Of a stretch of 63,160 nucleotides of DNA, positions 26,977 to 35,888 are shown piece after piece (within the stretch, counting starts at the first letter, position 1; each line of letters opens with the position of its first letter). A model generated the notes under the pieces. It saw nothing but the letters and a program-made list of their open reading frames with translations. It was not told the origin of the DNA and did no database searches. Source of the stretch: Streptomyces filipinensis (lineage in GTDB: Bacteria > Actinomycetota > Actinomycetes > Streptomycetales > Streptomycetaceae); contig NZ_BMTD01000033.1 in the NCBI RefSeq assembly GCF_014649495.1, positions 1 to 63,160 of the forward strand. The letters run 5' to 3'. A program made the position numbers and the translations under genes.

Positions 26977-29900
26977 TACGAGCTGATCGGCAAGGGATGC
27001 CCCAGCATGGACGTGGTGTTCGAGTTCTCGGCGAACGGCCGCGAGTGGAGTGTGCGCCGCACCCTGCATGCGGACGGCAAGAAGGGGCCGCAGGCCGTGC
27101 TCGAGTCCCTCGCCGAAGAAAGCGCCGACATGCGGGTCGACGGCAAGGCCGCGGTGACGCAGGCGGTGACCCGGATCATCGGGCTGAACTGGGACGGCTT
27201 TGTCAGCACGGTCCTGCTGCGCCAGGGAAAGTTCGGCACCCTCCTCAAGGCCCCCAGGGCCATCCGTGCCGACATCCTGCGGCACATTTTCGGCATCAAC
27301 GAGCTCGAGCGTGTACGCAAGCGGGCGGGCGGGCGACTGGAGCGCCTGAATACGCAGATCACCGAGGCCACCAGGGCCCGCGCGATTCTCCTGCCGGATC
27401 CTCATGCTGCCGCTTCCCAGGCGCTGCTGGACCTGGAACGCACCCGGGGTATCGCGGCGCGCCGGCGCGAGCGACTGGATGCGCTGCGCGCGGCCCAGAG
27501 CCGGGCCGTCGAGCACAAGCACCGCAAGACGGGCGTGGACAAAGCGGCGCGGCTGCTGCGTGAGCGCGCTGTTGCGGATGCGAGCATCACGACGGCTGCG
27601 CTGGCGCGGAAGAAGAGGGAACTCGATGCCGAGGCAGCAGAACAGGAGACCACCGGACGCGACCTGACCGCGAAACTGGAGGCGGCGCAGGGCGCCCTGG
27701 ACACGGCCGCACAGGCCAGTGACACGCTTCGATCCCTGTCCAACGCGTTCGCTGTCCTGTCCCGCCTGCCGGAGCGTGCAGCCGGCCTGGACGCCGTCGA
27801 ACAGCGGCTGAAGCAGGAGCAGGAGCAGCACACCGAGCACGACCAGGAGCACACGCAGGCACGGCAGGAATTGGAAAAGCACGAGCAGCGCAACGCGGCC
27901 CTCGTCGAGGCCGCCGGCCGGGCCGAGCGCATGGTGAGCGAGACACGCACGCACACTGAACAGATCCAGGAGGCCGTCCGGGCGGCGCTGCAGGAGGCCA
28001 ACACCGCGGCCGGGCATCTGCAGACGCAGCGCACGACGCTTGAGACGGTGGAGGAACAGCGCGGCCACAGCGCCGGCCTGGAGAGCGAGCTGAAGAAGCG
28101 GCGCGGCGCTCTGGAAGCAGCCCAGGACGACCTCGCTGCGCTGCAGCGCCGGGAGGCCGCCCACGCGGCGGGTGCCGGTCTGGCGCCCGGGGACGCCTGC
28201 ACGGTGTGCACCCGGCCCGTCCCAAGCGACTTCACTCCCCCGCCGCTGTTGGACGGCAAGGCGCTTACTCAGGCCAGACGCAAGGTCACCACACGCTCAA
28301 ACGCCGTTGAAGCGGCGGTGGAGGCCAGGGCGGAGGCGGCCGCCCAGCTGAAGGTGTCCGAGCGGAAGGTCGAAAAGCACCGCCGCGGACACCTGGCCGC
28401 CCGCGAGCGCATGGACGCGGCATTGCTCCAGGTGCAAGAGCTCGTAGATGCGGTGCACCCGGCCGGTGCTCCGGCCCCGGCCACCGACCTGAACACGCTG
28501 GGCGGGCAGGCGACCGCTCAGGCGCATGCCCTTGCCGAGGGCGAACCAGTAGGCCGGGCGGAGATCACCCGTGCGGTCAAAGCACTTGCCCAGCCGCTAC
28601 GCGACGCGGAGGGTGAGGCCCTCACGGCACACACGAGCGCCCAGGCGGAGCTGGGGGCGGCGCAGGCCGAACATGAGGCGGCCCGGGCCGAGCTCAAACG
28701 CCAGCGCGGCCGTTTGCAGCGTGAACGCAAACGGCTGGACAAGACCCTGCTGCAGTACGAGACCGAGCTGGCGAGTCTGCTGAAGGAGGTCGGCGAACTG
28801 CCGCCCTCCATCCGCCCCGCCCAGTCCTCCCCGTCACAGCTGCCCTCCCTGCAAGACATCGCCTCCGCTAAGGAGGCGGCCGGCCAGCGCCTCGAACGGC
28901 TCGAGCAGAAGACAGTGGAGCGTGACGACGCCCGGCAGGCCCTCACGCTGCACAGCGAAAACCTGCAGGCCCTGGACGCACGCCGCCGACGCACAGTCGA
29001 GACCCCCGCGCGCAAGCTCATCAAGCAGCTGGAGCGCTGGGCGGACACGGCCACCGATGCCGCAGGCCTTCTCGAGGTGGAGGCATCCCCCGACCTGCCT
29101 CCCGTCCCGGACGCAGGCGACCTGGCCGCCGTCGACACCTACTGCATGGCCCTCGCCTCGCTGCATCAGCTTCTGACCGGCACGCTCGGGCAGGCCGCGC
29201 AGCACGCCACCGACGAGGTCCGCGCATTCGAGAAGGAGCTGATCCTCCAAGCCGGCGCCACCGCCGACGAGACGGACCCGGACCCCGGCTTCCCGGTGCC
29301 CGAGAAGAGCGACCTGCTCGCCCCCGCCGTTCTCGACCCGCTCAGCCGCAAGACCATCCAAGCCGAAGCAGCCCACGACACGGCCAAGGCCGATCTGAGC
29401 ACCGCACAGTCCCAAATCCCCTACGCCGACGCGCTGGGCACCGCCCTCGAAGCCGCCCACCGGCAGGCCGCGGTGTGGAAGAGCGTGAGCGACCAGCTCA
29501 CCGACGGGAGGTTCCTCACCTATCTCACCGATCAGCGCACCCATTCGCTGCTCAGGCACGGCAGCAGGATCCTCCGGCAGATCTCCATGGGTGACTACGC
29601 GTTCACTGAGGACTTCAAGGTCGTTGATCGCGCCACCAATCACGCGCGCGACCCGGAGACCCTCTCCGGCGGAGAGACCTTCCAGACCTCCCTCGCGCTG
29701 GCGCTGGCGCTCGTCGAACTCCACAACACCAGCCACAACAAGCTGGAAAGCCTGTTCCTGGACGAAGGCTTCGGCTCGCTGGACAACACCCGCCTGGGCG
29801 ACACCCTCGCTGTCCTGAGCGACAGCGTGGCCCAGGACACGAGGGTCATCGTCATCAGCCACCTGTACCCGGTGGCCGAGGTCGTCGACGACGTCCTGCT

Positions 29901-30003
29901 CGTCAACAAGACCGACCAGGGCTCCACGGCCGCCTGGCTCACACCGCAACAACACACCTCAGTCATCCACGACGGGATCCGGCGCCTGCTGGAAAACACC
30001 TGA
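26791..30003 (+). CDS. sbcC: SbcC/Rad50-like ATPase subunit
   Basis: A 1070-residue SMC-family ATPase. Walker A is LGNTGVGKST (31-40); the Q-loop region contains TVLLRQGKFGTLLKAPRAIR; long Ala/Glu/Arg-rich coiled coils flank a zinc hook CTVC (470-473); the signature is LSGGETFQTSLALALAL (about 957) and Walker B is LFLDEGFGSLD (about 990). Its length is close to that of other actinobacterial SbcC proteins. GTG starts within the stop of the truncated copy (GTGA). With SbcD it forms the SbcCD nuclease; the adjacent helicase-nuclease operon on the other strand suggests a joint DNA-end-processing role. Confidence 0.85.
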   Translation: MKPLRLTLTGVRSYAGTCSIDFTGKRLLAILGNTGVGKSTILEAIIFALYGTCSWSKDPKAAYELIGKGCPSMDVVFEFSANGREWSVRRTLHADGKKGPQAVLESLAEESADMRVDGKAAVTQAVTRIIGLNWDGFVSTVLLRQGKFGTLLKAPRAIRADILRHIFGINELERVRKRAGGRLERLNTQITEATRARAILLPDPHAAASQALLDLERTRGIAARRRERLDALRAAQSRAVEHKHRKTGVDKAARLLRERAVADASITTAALARKKRELDAEAAEQETTGRDLTAKLEAAQGALDTAAQASDTLRSLSNAFAVLSRLPERAAGLDAVEQRLKQEQEQHTEHDQEHTQARQELEKHEQRNAALVEAAGRAERMVSETRTHTEQIQEAVRAALQEANTAAGHLQTQRTTLETVEEQRGHSAGLESELKKRRGALEAAQDDLAALQRREAAHAAGAGLAPGDACTVCTRPVPSDFTPPPLLDGKALTQARRKVTTRSNAVEAAVEARAEAAAQLKVSERKVEKHRRGHLAARERMDAALLQVQELVDAVHPAGAPAPATDLNTLGGQATAQAHALAEGEPVGRAEITRAVKALAQPLRDAEGEALTAHTSAQAELGAAQAEHEAARAELKRQRGRLQRERKRLDKTLLQYETELASLLKEVGELPPSIRPAQSSPSQLPSLQDIASAKEAAGQRLERLEQKTVERDDARQALTLHSENLQALDARRRRTVETPARKLIKQLERWADTATDAAGLLEVEASPDLPPVPDAGDLAAVDTYCMALASLHQLLTGTLGQAAQHATDEVRAFEKELILQAGATADETDPDPGFPVPEKSDLLAPAVLDPLSRKTIQAEAAHDTAKADLSTAQSQIPYADALGTALEAAHRQAAVWKSVSDQLTDGRFLTYLTDQRTHSLLRHGSRILRQISMGDYAFTEDFKVVDRATNHARDPETLSGGETFQTSLALALALVELHNTSHNKLESLFLDEGFGSLDNTRLGDTLAVLSDSVAQDTRVIVISHLYPVAEVVDDVLLVNKTDQGSTAAWLTPQQHTSVIHDGIRRLLENT

Positions 30004-30514
30004 GCAGTACCAGTACCAGTACCAAACCGGGCACCACAGTCGCCGAGAAGCCCATCTCCCGGCCCTCGAACAGCCTCTTCGGGCGCCGGCAGCTCCCCCG
30101 TGCGGTGACCGGCGGGCCCGGCACTTCCTTCCCGGCGTATCACAGGCCGCCCCTGCATGCCCGCGGCCGGCGCTGACAAGAACTGGCTCAGCGCCGACCG
30201 CAGCCTCCCACCCGACGGCACCGCAGCAGGACGGCCAGTGCCGGATCCTCCCCGGTATCCCGGCGCACGCGAGTGCTCCTTGGAACAGCCGGGCCATCGA
30301 GGAACACGCCCCCCTTCCCAGCGAAGTTGCTGACGCTCGCACCCGGCGCGGGCTTACGGCTCCGCCGTGCCCGCCTCCCCTGGCATGACGCCACCTCACG
30401 GCCCTGACGGCCGGGCGTCGCCCGCAACGTCCTGCCCGAACACCCCCAACACCCCGAGGAAGCACGGCACTTGTGGCCCTTCCGCGATTCGTATCCATGT
30501 AAGGAGCAGACCGC
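30004..30514. other. Intergenic region before the transposition module, with (CAGTAC)3
   Basis: About 510 bases contain no convincing gene. Directly after the sbcC stop, three tandem CAGTAC units occur at 30005-30022. The left end of the transposition module should lie in this stretch, but I could not identify terminal inverted repeats by eye. A good ribosome-binding site (GTAAGGAG) precedes the transposase ATG. Confidence 0.4.
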
Positions 30515-32110
30515 ATGAATGACTCTTCTGCTGGCACGCAGGGTGCCGGCAAAGCGGTTTTCACCGCCCGCTCGGGGCGGCTGGCCGCGCTGCCGCGGTT
30601 GCTGTCGTTGGACCAGAGCGGCGAGCTGACCAGCGCGCACGTGAAGCTGGTCGCCACGGCCGTGGGCCGCTCGGAGCGGGCGGTGTGGCGGTGGGTTGCC
30701 AAAGCGCGCGCCACCGGCCACGTCGACGCGGCGTCCCGGACACGGTTCAGCGTCACCCCGGAGATCCGGCGGCTGCTGGTGCTGTGGGGAGGCAACGCCT
30801 CCGCCGTGCACCGCGAGCTTAAGCAGCGGGCCCTGGCCGATCCCCGGCTGCCTGCGGCCCCGTCGCTGTCGACGATCCACCGGGCGCTGCGGCGGGACCT
30901 GACGCTTGGGGAGCGGGCCGGGCTCGCCAGGGGGGAGGCCGCCCGGCGGGCCTTCGATGTGTTCGCACAGCGCCCTCCCGCGCACCGCAACGCCGCCTGG
31001 GAGGGCGACCACAAGTGTGTGCCCGTGCGGGTGTTGCTCGAGGACCAGCTCATGCAGCCCTGGGTGACCTGGTTCATCGACTGCCGCACCAAAGTCGTCA
31101 CGGGGGTGGCTGTGACGCCCCACGCGCCCAGCGCAGATGCGGTGCTGGCGGCCCTGCGGATGGCCCTGGACCGTGCCGAGCCCTTCGGCCCGGCCGGCGG
31201 CCTGCCGGGCCTGATCCGAGTGGACCGCGGCAAAGAGTTCCTGTGTGCCACCGTGGCCTCGGCCCTGGGCGCCTTCGCCGTGCCCGTCGTCGATCTCCCG
31301 GCCTACAGCCCGCATCTGAAGGGCACCATCGAGGCGCTCAACGGCGCGGTCGAGGACATGCTGTTCGTCTCCATGCCGCGCTACGTGCACCGGCAGACGC
31401 TCACCGGCGGCCGCACCGCGGATCCCAACGAGCCCGCGCTCTCCTTCGAGGCGTTCGTGGAGCTGCTGCTGAAGTGGGTGCACTGGTGGAACACCGAGCA
31501 CCAGCCCAGGGGGCTGGGCGGCCGCACCCCGATGGAGGCGTGGTCGTGCGACCCCACTCCCCTGCACGATGTTCCCGCCGAACAGTTGGCCCATTTCGGG
31601 CTCGAGGACGACGGACGCACCCGCACCATCACCACGCAGGGCGTGCGGTTGCGCAACCGCCACTACATCGCCCCCTGGATGGTCGGCCAGGCCGGCGTCC
31701 GCGTCGCGGTGCGCCACCTGCCCCACCACGACATGACCATCGAGGTCTTCGGCCTGGACGGCGCGCACCTGGGCAGCGCCGTTCTGGCCGAGGCGGCCAG
31801 CGAGGAGCAGGTCAAAAAGGTCCGCAACGCCCGCACCGCCAAGGCGCGGCGGCTTCGCGCGGACATGAAGGCCGCGGCACGGCTGCGCCGCGAGCGCTTC
31901 GAGGCCGTCACCACCGCCGCCCCGCCCGAGCGTCTGGGTGCGCTGACCGAGGCGGAGGCCGAGGCAGAACTGGCTGACTCGGCCGCCGCAGGCCTGCGGC
32001 GGGCCGATCCGGACTACATCCCGCACCAGCCCGTCCCGGACGGCTGGGCCCGCCCGATCCCACCGGCCGCGGACGAGCCGGAGGACGACACCCCTGAGGA
32101 GAACGCGTGA
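30515..32110 (+). CDS. Mu/TniA/TnsB-type DDE transposase
   Basis: A 531-residue transposase of the Mu/TnsB/TniA group. N-terminal helix-turn-helix domains (about 25-135) precede an rve-type integrase core with Asp165 (AWEGDHKCV), Asp237 (IRVDRGKEF) and Glu273 (HLKGTIEALNG). The last two are separated by 35 residues, giving the DD35E signature. A Mu-type C-terminal beta domain (about 390-450: VRLRNRHYIAPWMVGQAGVR) and a basic helical tail follow. The GTGA overlap with the next gene, an AAA ATPase, matches the tniA-tniB/tnsB-tnsC order. It should cut and join the ends of its element. Confidence 0.8.
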   Translation: MNDSSAGTQGAGKAVFTARSGRLAALPRLLSLDQSGELTSAHVKLVATAVGRSERAVWRWVAKARATGHVDAASRTRFSVTPEIRRLLVLWGGNASAVHRELKQRALADPRLPAAPSLSTIHRALRRDLTLGERAGLARGEAARRAFDVFAQRPPAHRNAAWEGDHKCVPVRVLLEDQLMQPWVTWFIDCRTKVVTGVAVTPHAPSADAVLAALRMALDRAEPFGPAGGLPGLIRVDRGKEFLCATVASALGAFAVPVVDLPAYSPHLKGTIEALNGAVEDMLFVSMPRYVHRQTLTGGRTADPNEPALSFEAFVELLLKWVHWWNTEHQPRGLGGRTPMEAWSCDPTPLHDVPAEQLAHFGLEDDGRTRTITTQGVRLRNRHYIAPWMVGQAGVRVAVRHLPHHDMTIEVFGLDGAHLGSAVLAEAASEEQVKKVRNARTAKARRLRADMKAAARLRRERFEAVTTAAPPERLGALTEAEAEAELADSAAAGLRRADPDYIPHQPVPDGWARPIPPAADEPEDDTPEENA

Positions 32111-32880
32111 GCGGTGACATGGACTACGGCAGGCTGCCCGCAGAGGACGAGGACCACTTCCACCGCCTCGATGCGCATCTGGTGGCCACCGACACGCTCA
32201 TGACGACGCTGGACGACGTCCAGGCGACGATCGACGCCAAGGCCATGATGGTCGCCTACGGAGCGGCCGGATACGGCAAGACGATGTCGGTGAACTCGGC
32301 ACTGCGCAAGATCGCCCCCGACAACACCTACCGCCTGGAGCTGCGCTCGGGCCCGACCCCCCGCGACATCCGCCACGGACTGTTCCACGCCCTGGGGCTG
32401 CCCGGGGAACCGCCGACCCGGCCGATCGAATTCGACACCCTCCTGAAGGAGACGCTGTCGCAGACGTTCCGCGTGCTGGTGTGCGACGAGGCCCAGTGGA
32501 TGGGCCGCAGTTCGTTCGAGTACTGGCGCCACCTGTGGGACGACCGCAACACCGACATCGCGGTGATCTTCGCCGGCGGCGACAACTGCTACAAGGTCCT
32601 CAAGCGTGAACCGATGCTGGCGTCACGGATCTTCATCTGGCAGAAGTTCACGCGCATGCCCGAGGCCGAGGTCGTCGCCACGCTGCCGGCGTTCCACTCC
32701 CTGTGGGCCAAGGTTGCCCCGCAGATGATCCGCAACATCGACCGGGCCGCGGCCCACGGCAACTTCCGCAACTGGGCCACCATCACCAAGCACATGCTCA
32801 ACGGCATGAAGAAGAAAGGCCTGACCGAGGTCAGCCAGGATCTCGTCAACTGGGTGTACAGCAAGCTCGGCGGCATGTAG
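32107..32880 (+). CDS. TniB/TnsC/MuB-like AAA ATPase
   Basis: A 257-residue AAA+ ATPase. Walker A is GAAGYGKT (52-59), Walker B VLVCDEAQW (about 123-131) and a sensor-1-like strand is AVIFAGGD. ATPases of this kind (TniB, TnsC, MuB) choose the target and activate the partner transposase. It is coupled to the transposase by a GTGA overlap. Downstream a strong hairpin (32897-32925) may limit read-through to the third gene. Confidence 0.75.
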   Translation: MSGDMDYGRLPAEDEDHFHRLDAHLVATDTLMTTLDDVQATIDAKAMMVAYGAAGYGKTMSVNSALRKIAPDNTYRLELRSGPTPRDIRHGLFHALGLPGEPPTRPIEFDTLLKETLSQTFRVLVCDEAQWMGRSSFEYWRHLWDDRNTDIAVIFAGGDNCYKVLKREPMLASRIFIWQKFTRMPEAEVVATLPAFHSLWAKVAPQMIRNIDRAAAHGNFRNWATITKHMLNGMKKKGLTEVSQDLVNWVYSKLGGM

Positions 32881-32885
32881 CAACG

Positions 32886-32925
32886 GCCGCGCATGCGCGG
32901 CGGCCCGGCAAGCACGGGCCGCCGC
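32886..32925 (+). terminator. Two overlapping GC hairpins after the ATPase gene
   Basis: A perfect 16-base palindrome GCCGCGCATGCGCGGC lies at 32886-32901. A perfect 11-bp stem follows, GCGGCGGCCCG (32897-32907) with CGGGCCGCCGC (32915-32925), loop GCAAGCA. They share bases 32897-32901, so the two structures exclude each other. With no T-run, an attenuator or RNA-protection element is as likely as a terminator. Confidence 0.45.
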
Positions 32926-33007
32926 CAACAACCGTGCGCGCCGTACGGACCAGCCGCGTGCCTGGCCGGTCCGGGGCGGTGTGGCGGCGCGCGACCGGGA
33001 GAGGACG

Positions 33008-34051
33008 GTGGCAGTGGCGTACAGCGACGTGACGATCGTGGTGGACGAGCAGGACGACCTGTTCTACACCCGGGCGGCACTGCAGGCCCACCAGCCCGGG
33101 GAAGGCCGCATCACCGTGCAGCCGACGCCGGCCAGCGGCAGCCCGGCCGCGCTGGCGCACGACATGCTGTATGCGCTGGGCAAACGGCTGGCCCCCGGGC
33201 CCCACTCCCCCGACGTGTGGCTGGACTCCGTGAACACGGCCTGGCTCGCCGCGGCCGCCTGGACGGTCGCGACCGGAGTACGGCACGTCCTGGTCCCCCG
33301 CGCCCATCTGCTGACCATCCGCCGGATCGACCAACTGCTCGCCTGGCGTGAGATGACGGGAGCTCAGCTGACGCTGCTGTGGCAGAAGCCGCCGCGCGGA
33401 CTGCCGCCGGCGCTGGCCCGCGTGGAGCGCCGCATCAGCGGCCGGGACCAGTTCAAGGCGCTCCTCGCCGAACCGGGACCGATACCCGCGCACCCGTCCT
33501 TCCCTCCCGCTCCCCCGGCGAAGACGGGAGCGGCGGCGACGGCGGTGGCCGCGAGGCAGTCAGCCGCCCCGCAGCCGGGCGGGACCGAGGCGGCGTCGAT
33601 GAGGCCCGGCCAGCGGGGTCACCCCTGTGCCGGTGCGCTGGCCACGGCGCAGCTGATCCAGGCCGCCCCTGGCATCGAGATCGCGTCCGAGGAGGCCGCC
33701 GCTCTAGCCGCTCTCGCACACCCGCTCATCGCCGGAACGCTGAGCGTGCTGGCCTTCACGCGGGCCGGCCTGGGCAGCCTGCGCTTCACCCGCGACCTCG
33801 ACATCACCGGCGACGTCTCCGCCGTCAAGCTCCACGGGGTCGGCCATCGGCACTGCCCTTTGCACGCCGTCCCTGCCTGGGCACGCCCGCTACTGGCCGG
33901 CACCCGCGCCCACCACCGGCTGACGGGCCGCCCGCCCGGCGACAGCGTGTTCGCCCCCGTCATGCTCGCCGAAGCCCGGCATCTGCGCGCGCACGCCGGA
34001 CGTCTGCCCCGGCTCGACCTGTCCCTGCCCGCCGGCGCCCTCGTCCCTTGA
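33008..34051 (+). CDS. Third protein of the transposition module, unknown
   Basis: A 347-residue protein following the transposase and ATPase genes on the same strand. The N-terminal 160 residues form an alpha/beta region (DVTIVVDEQDDLFYTRAALQ; WLDSVNTAWLAAAAWTVATG) that mentions no catalytic motif I know. A Pro/Ala-rich linker (about 155-200) and a helical domain (about 205-345) with CPLHAVPAWARPLLAGTRAH follow. The GTG at 33008 has GAGAGGAC upstream; a longer frame from 32981 is open. In tni/tns modules the third gene is often tniQ, but I see no TniQ zinc-finger signature, so a module-specific accessory protein is the safer call. Confidence 0.6.
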   Translation: MAVAYSDVTIVVDEQDDLFYTRAALQAHQPGEGRITVQPTPASGSPAALAHDMLYALGKRLAPGPHSPDVWLDSVNTAWLAAAAWTVATGVRHVLVPRAHLLTIRRIDQLLAWREMTGAQLTLLWQKPPRGLPPALARVERRISGRDQFKALLAEPGPIPAHPSFPPAPPAKTGAAATAVAARQSAAPQPGGTEAASMRPGQRGHPCAGALATAQLIQAAPGIEIASEEAAALAALAHPLIAGTLSVLAFTRAGLGSLRFTRDLDITGDVSAVKLHGVGHRHCPLHAVPAWARPLLAGTRAHHRLTGRPPGDSVFAPVMLAEARHLRAHAGRLPRLDLSLPAGALVP

Positions 34052-34102
34052 GCTGGGGTGCCGCCCGCTGCGCGCCACAGACACGGCACAGCTAAGGCCA
34101 CC

Positions 34103-34446
34103 GTTCGCGTCAGGCACCGCCGCCCACGGCCGGAGGGCGACGGGGGATCGGGCAGATGCTGACCTTGCTGCGCCGGGTCATGTCGCTGCCAGATCCGCAG
34201 CCCAGCACGCCACGGGTGCTGGGTATGGATGATTTCGCCACCTGGCACGGACAGTCGTACGCCACTGCGATCACGGACGGTAAACGCCATCGTCCGACCG
34301 ATGTCCTGTCCGGACATGAAGCGGGACCGCTCGCCGCGTGGCTCACCGCGCATCCCCGCGTGGAGATCATCTGCCAGGGCCGGGCAGGCGCCCCGCCGAG
34401 GGGCCCGGCTCGGTGTCCCTGGCGCATGGGCGCAGCCGGACTGTGA
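34103..34446 (+). pseudogene. ISL3-family transposase fragment
   Basis: The frame reads GQMLTLLRRVMSLPDPQPST, then RVLGMDDFATWHGQSYAT and RPTDVLSGHEAGPLAAWL, then HPRVEIICQGRAG. It matches the middle of ISL3-family transposases, in which VLGVDDFA carries the first catalytic Asp and VEVICRDRA the second. Here the expected R-D-R is Q-G-R, and the frame soon ends. The N- and C-terminal parts are missing, so this is a dead remnant next to the Mu-like module. Confidence 0.65.
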
Positions 34447-34557
34447 CGGATTCGGCATGCGTGATGCACTGCAGTGTGCCCAGGCCCCGACGTGATTCCT
34501 GCACGGTGTGGAGCAAAACCGAGCGGTGCAGAACCGAAGCCCCGATGGAGGAACGAC

Positions 34558-35076
34558 GTGGCTGACATGGGCGGGGGGTTCACTCCAGCTGACTGCACGG
34601 GTTGCCGGCGGCTTGGGGATGCGGCAGCGGAGATGTTCGTTGAGATGCAGCGGGCGGACACGAAGGCGACGACGTTGTGCGGCGTGACTGGCGGCCTGCT
34701 GGCCGTGGACGCTGCGACGCTGTCGACTGTGCCGGGGTCCAGTTGGCTGTCGGTGGCTGCGCTGGCGTGTGCTGCGGCTCTTCTTGGTGCGGCACTCGTC
34801 GTTGCCCTGTCCGCGATCCGCCCTGTGCTGCCACGGCACGGTGGATTCAGGGTGTTCGTAGGTCCTCTCCCAGAACAGAGCGGAGCCGAGGAACTCGTGT
34901 CGACGTTCTCGGCGATGGGCTCTGGCCAGCCTGCGCGGGCGGAGGCGGAGCGGCTGGTGTTGTTCGCCGGCTTGGCGCAGCAGAAGTTCCGTGCGGTGAA
35001 GTGGGCAGTCGATTTAACGGCAACTGCCATAGGCATGGCCGGAATTGGATTGTTGAGCGGATACATCACTGCTTGA
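34558..35076 (+). CDS. Pycsar-type transmembrane effector
   Basis: A 172-residue membrane protein. After a short N-terminus with CTGC, the segment EMQRADTKATTLCGVTGGLL starts the conserved part. Two hydrophobic helices lie at about 48-62 and 68-88 and a third near 148-168 (AVDLTATAIGMAGIGLLSGY). The RADTKA motif and helix pattern match PycTM effectors, which disturb the inner membrane when a cyclic pyrimidine nucleotide binds. The GTG at 34558 is preceded by GGAGGAAC. The gene stands 39 bp before a Crp-like gene and opens a six-gene operon with a nucleotide-cyclase-like gene, which supports the Pycsar assignment. Family assignment is from motif memory. Confidence 0.7.
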   Translation: MADMGGGFTPADCTGCRRLGDAAAEMFVEMQRADTKATTLCGVTGGLLAVDAATLSTVPGSSWLSVAALACAAALLGAALVVALSAIRPVLPRHGGFRVFVGPLPEQSGAEELVSTFSAMGSGQPARAEAERLVLFAGLAQQKFRAVKWAVDLTATAIGMAGIGLLSGYITA

Positions 35077-35115
35077 GAACATCGTGGCGTGACGGGTACC
35101 ACACTCGGGGGGTGT

Positions 35116-35775
35116 ATGTATCAGCCGCATGTCTCGGTCATCGGTGATGATCTTTGGTCGCAGTTATGTCAGCTGGCTCCGGCCCGTGTGCGCCCGGCCA
35201 GGAGCGTGCTGTTACGGCAGGGGGATCCGGGCACCCACGTCATCCTGCTGGTCTCCGGATCAACCTTGATCACGCTCACCGGATCGCATGGCGAACGGAC
35301 GCTGCTGGCGGTACGCGGCGCAGGTGAACTGCTGGGCGAGCTGGCGGTGTTGGACAACCAGCCACGCACCGCGTCGGTCATCGCCGCGGAGGACTGCCGG
35401 GTGCACATCATCCCTGCCCCTGACTTCCTGGCCTTCGTGGACCGCCACGATCTGCAGGCCGCGCTGCTGCGTCACGCCATCGCGCGGGTACGCGAAGCGG
35501 AGACCGTACGTCTCGAGATGGCCACTTCGGCCGTGCCCGTGCGCCTGGCCTCGGCGCTCGGACGGCTGCTCCAGGCCGCGTCGGCGGGCGGCGCCGAATG
35601 CCTCGTGCGGCTGACGCAGCTGGAGCTGTCACAGCTGATCGGCGCGTCCCGCAACGCCGTGGGAACGGCTTTGAAACCGTGGCGCGAGCAGGGATGGCTC
35701 GCCACGGAGGCCGCTGGCGGACTCATCATCCGCGACATCACATCGATCCAGTCACACGCTCACGCGCAGACGTGA
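35116..35775 (+). CDS. Crp/Fnr-family regulator with intact cNMP cassette
   Basis: A 219-residue Crp-type protein. The N-terminal jelly-roll (about 15-110) contains GELAVLDNQPRTAS (74-87), a complete phosphate-binding cassette with Glu75 and Arg84, the residues that hold cyclic nucleotides. A dimer helix and a winged helix follow (LTQLELSQLIGASRNAVGTA, about 172-191). An intact cassette next to a cyclase-like gene suggests that it senses the cyclase product, perhaps to control this operon. The ATG at 35116 has GGGGGG upstream; a GTG at 35089 would add nine residues. The next gene is 113 bp away. Confidence 0.75.
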   Translation: MYQPHVSVIGDDLWSQLCQLAPARVRPARSVLLRQGDPGTHVILLVSGSTLITLTGSHGERTLLAVRGAGELLGELAVLDNQPRTASVIAAEDCRVHIIPAPDFLAFVDRHDLQAALLRHAIARVREAETVRLEMATSAVPVRLASALGRLLQAASAGGAECLVRLTQLELSQLIGASRNAVGTALKPWREQGWLATEAAGGLIIRDITSIQSHAHAQT

Positions 35776-35888
35776 CCGACCGCACCGGCGCGGTGCCCAG
35801 CACTGGGCACCGCCGTCGCTCGGGCGCGTCCAGCATGAGGCAGCACACCCACCCGGATTTCCCCAACACGATGGAAAGGCTGCTGCCC

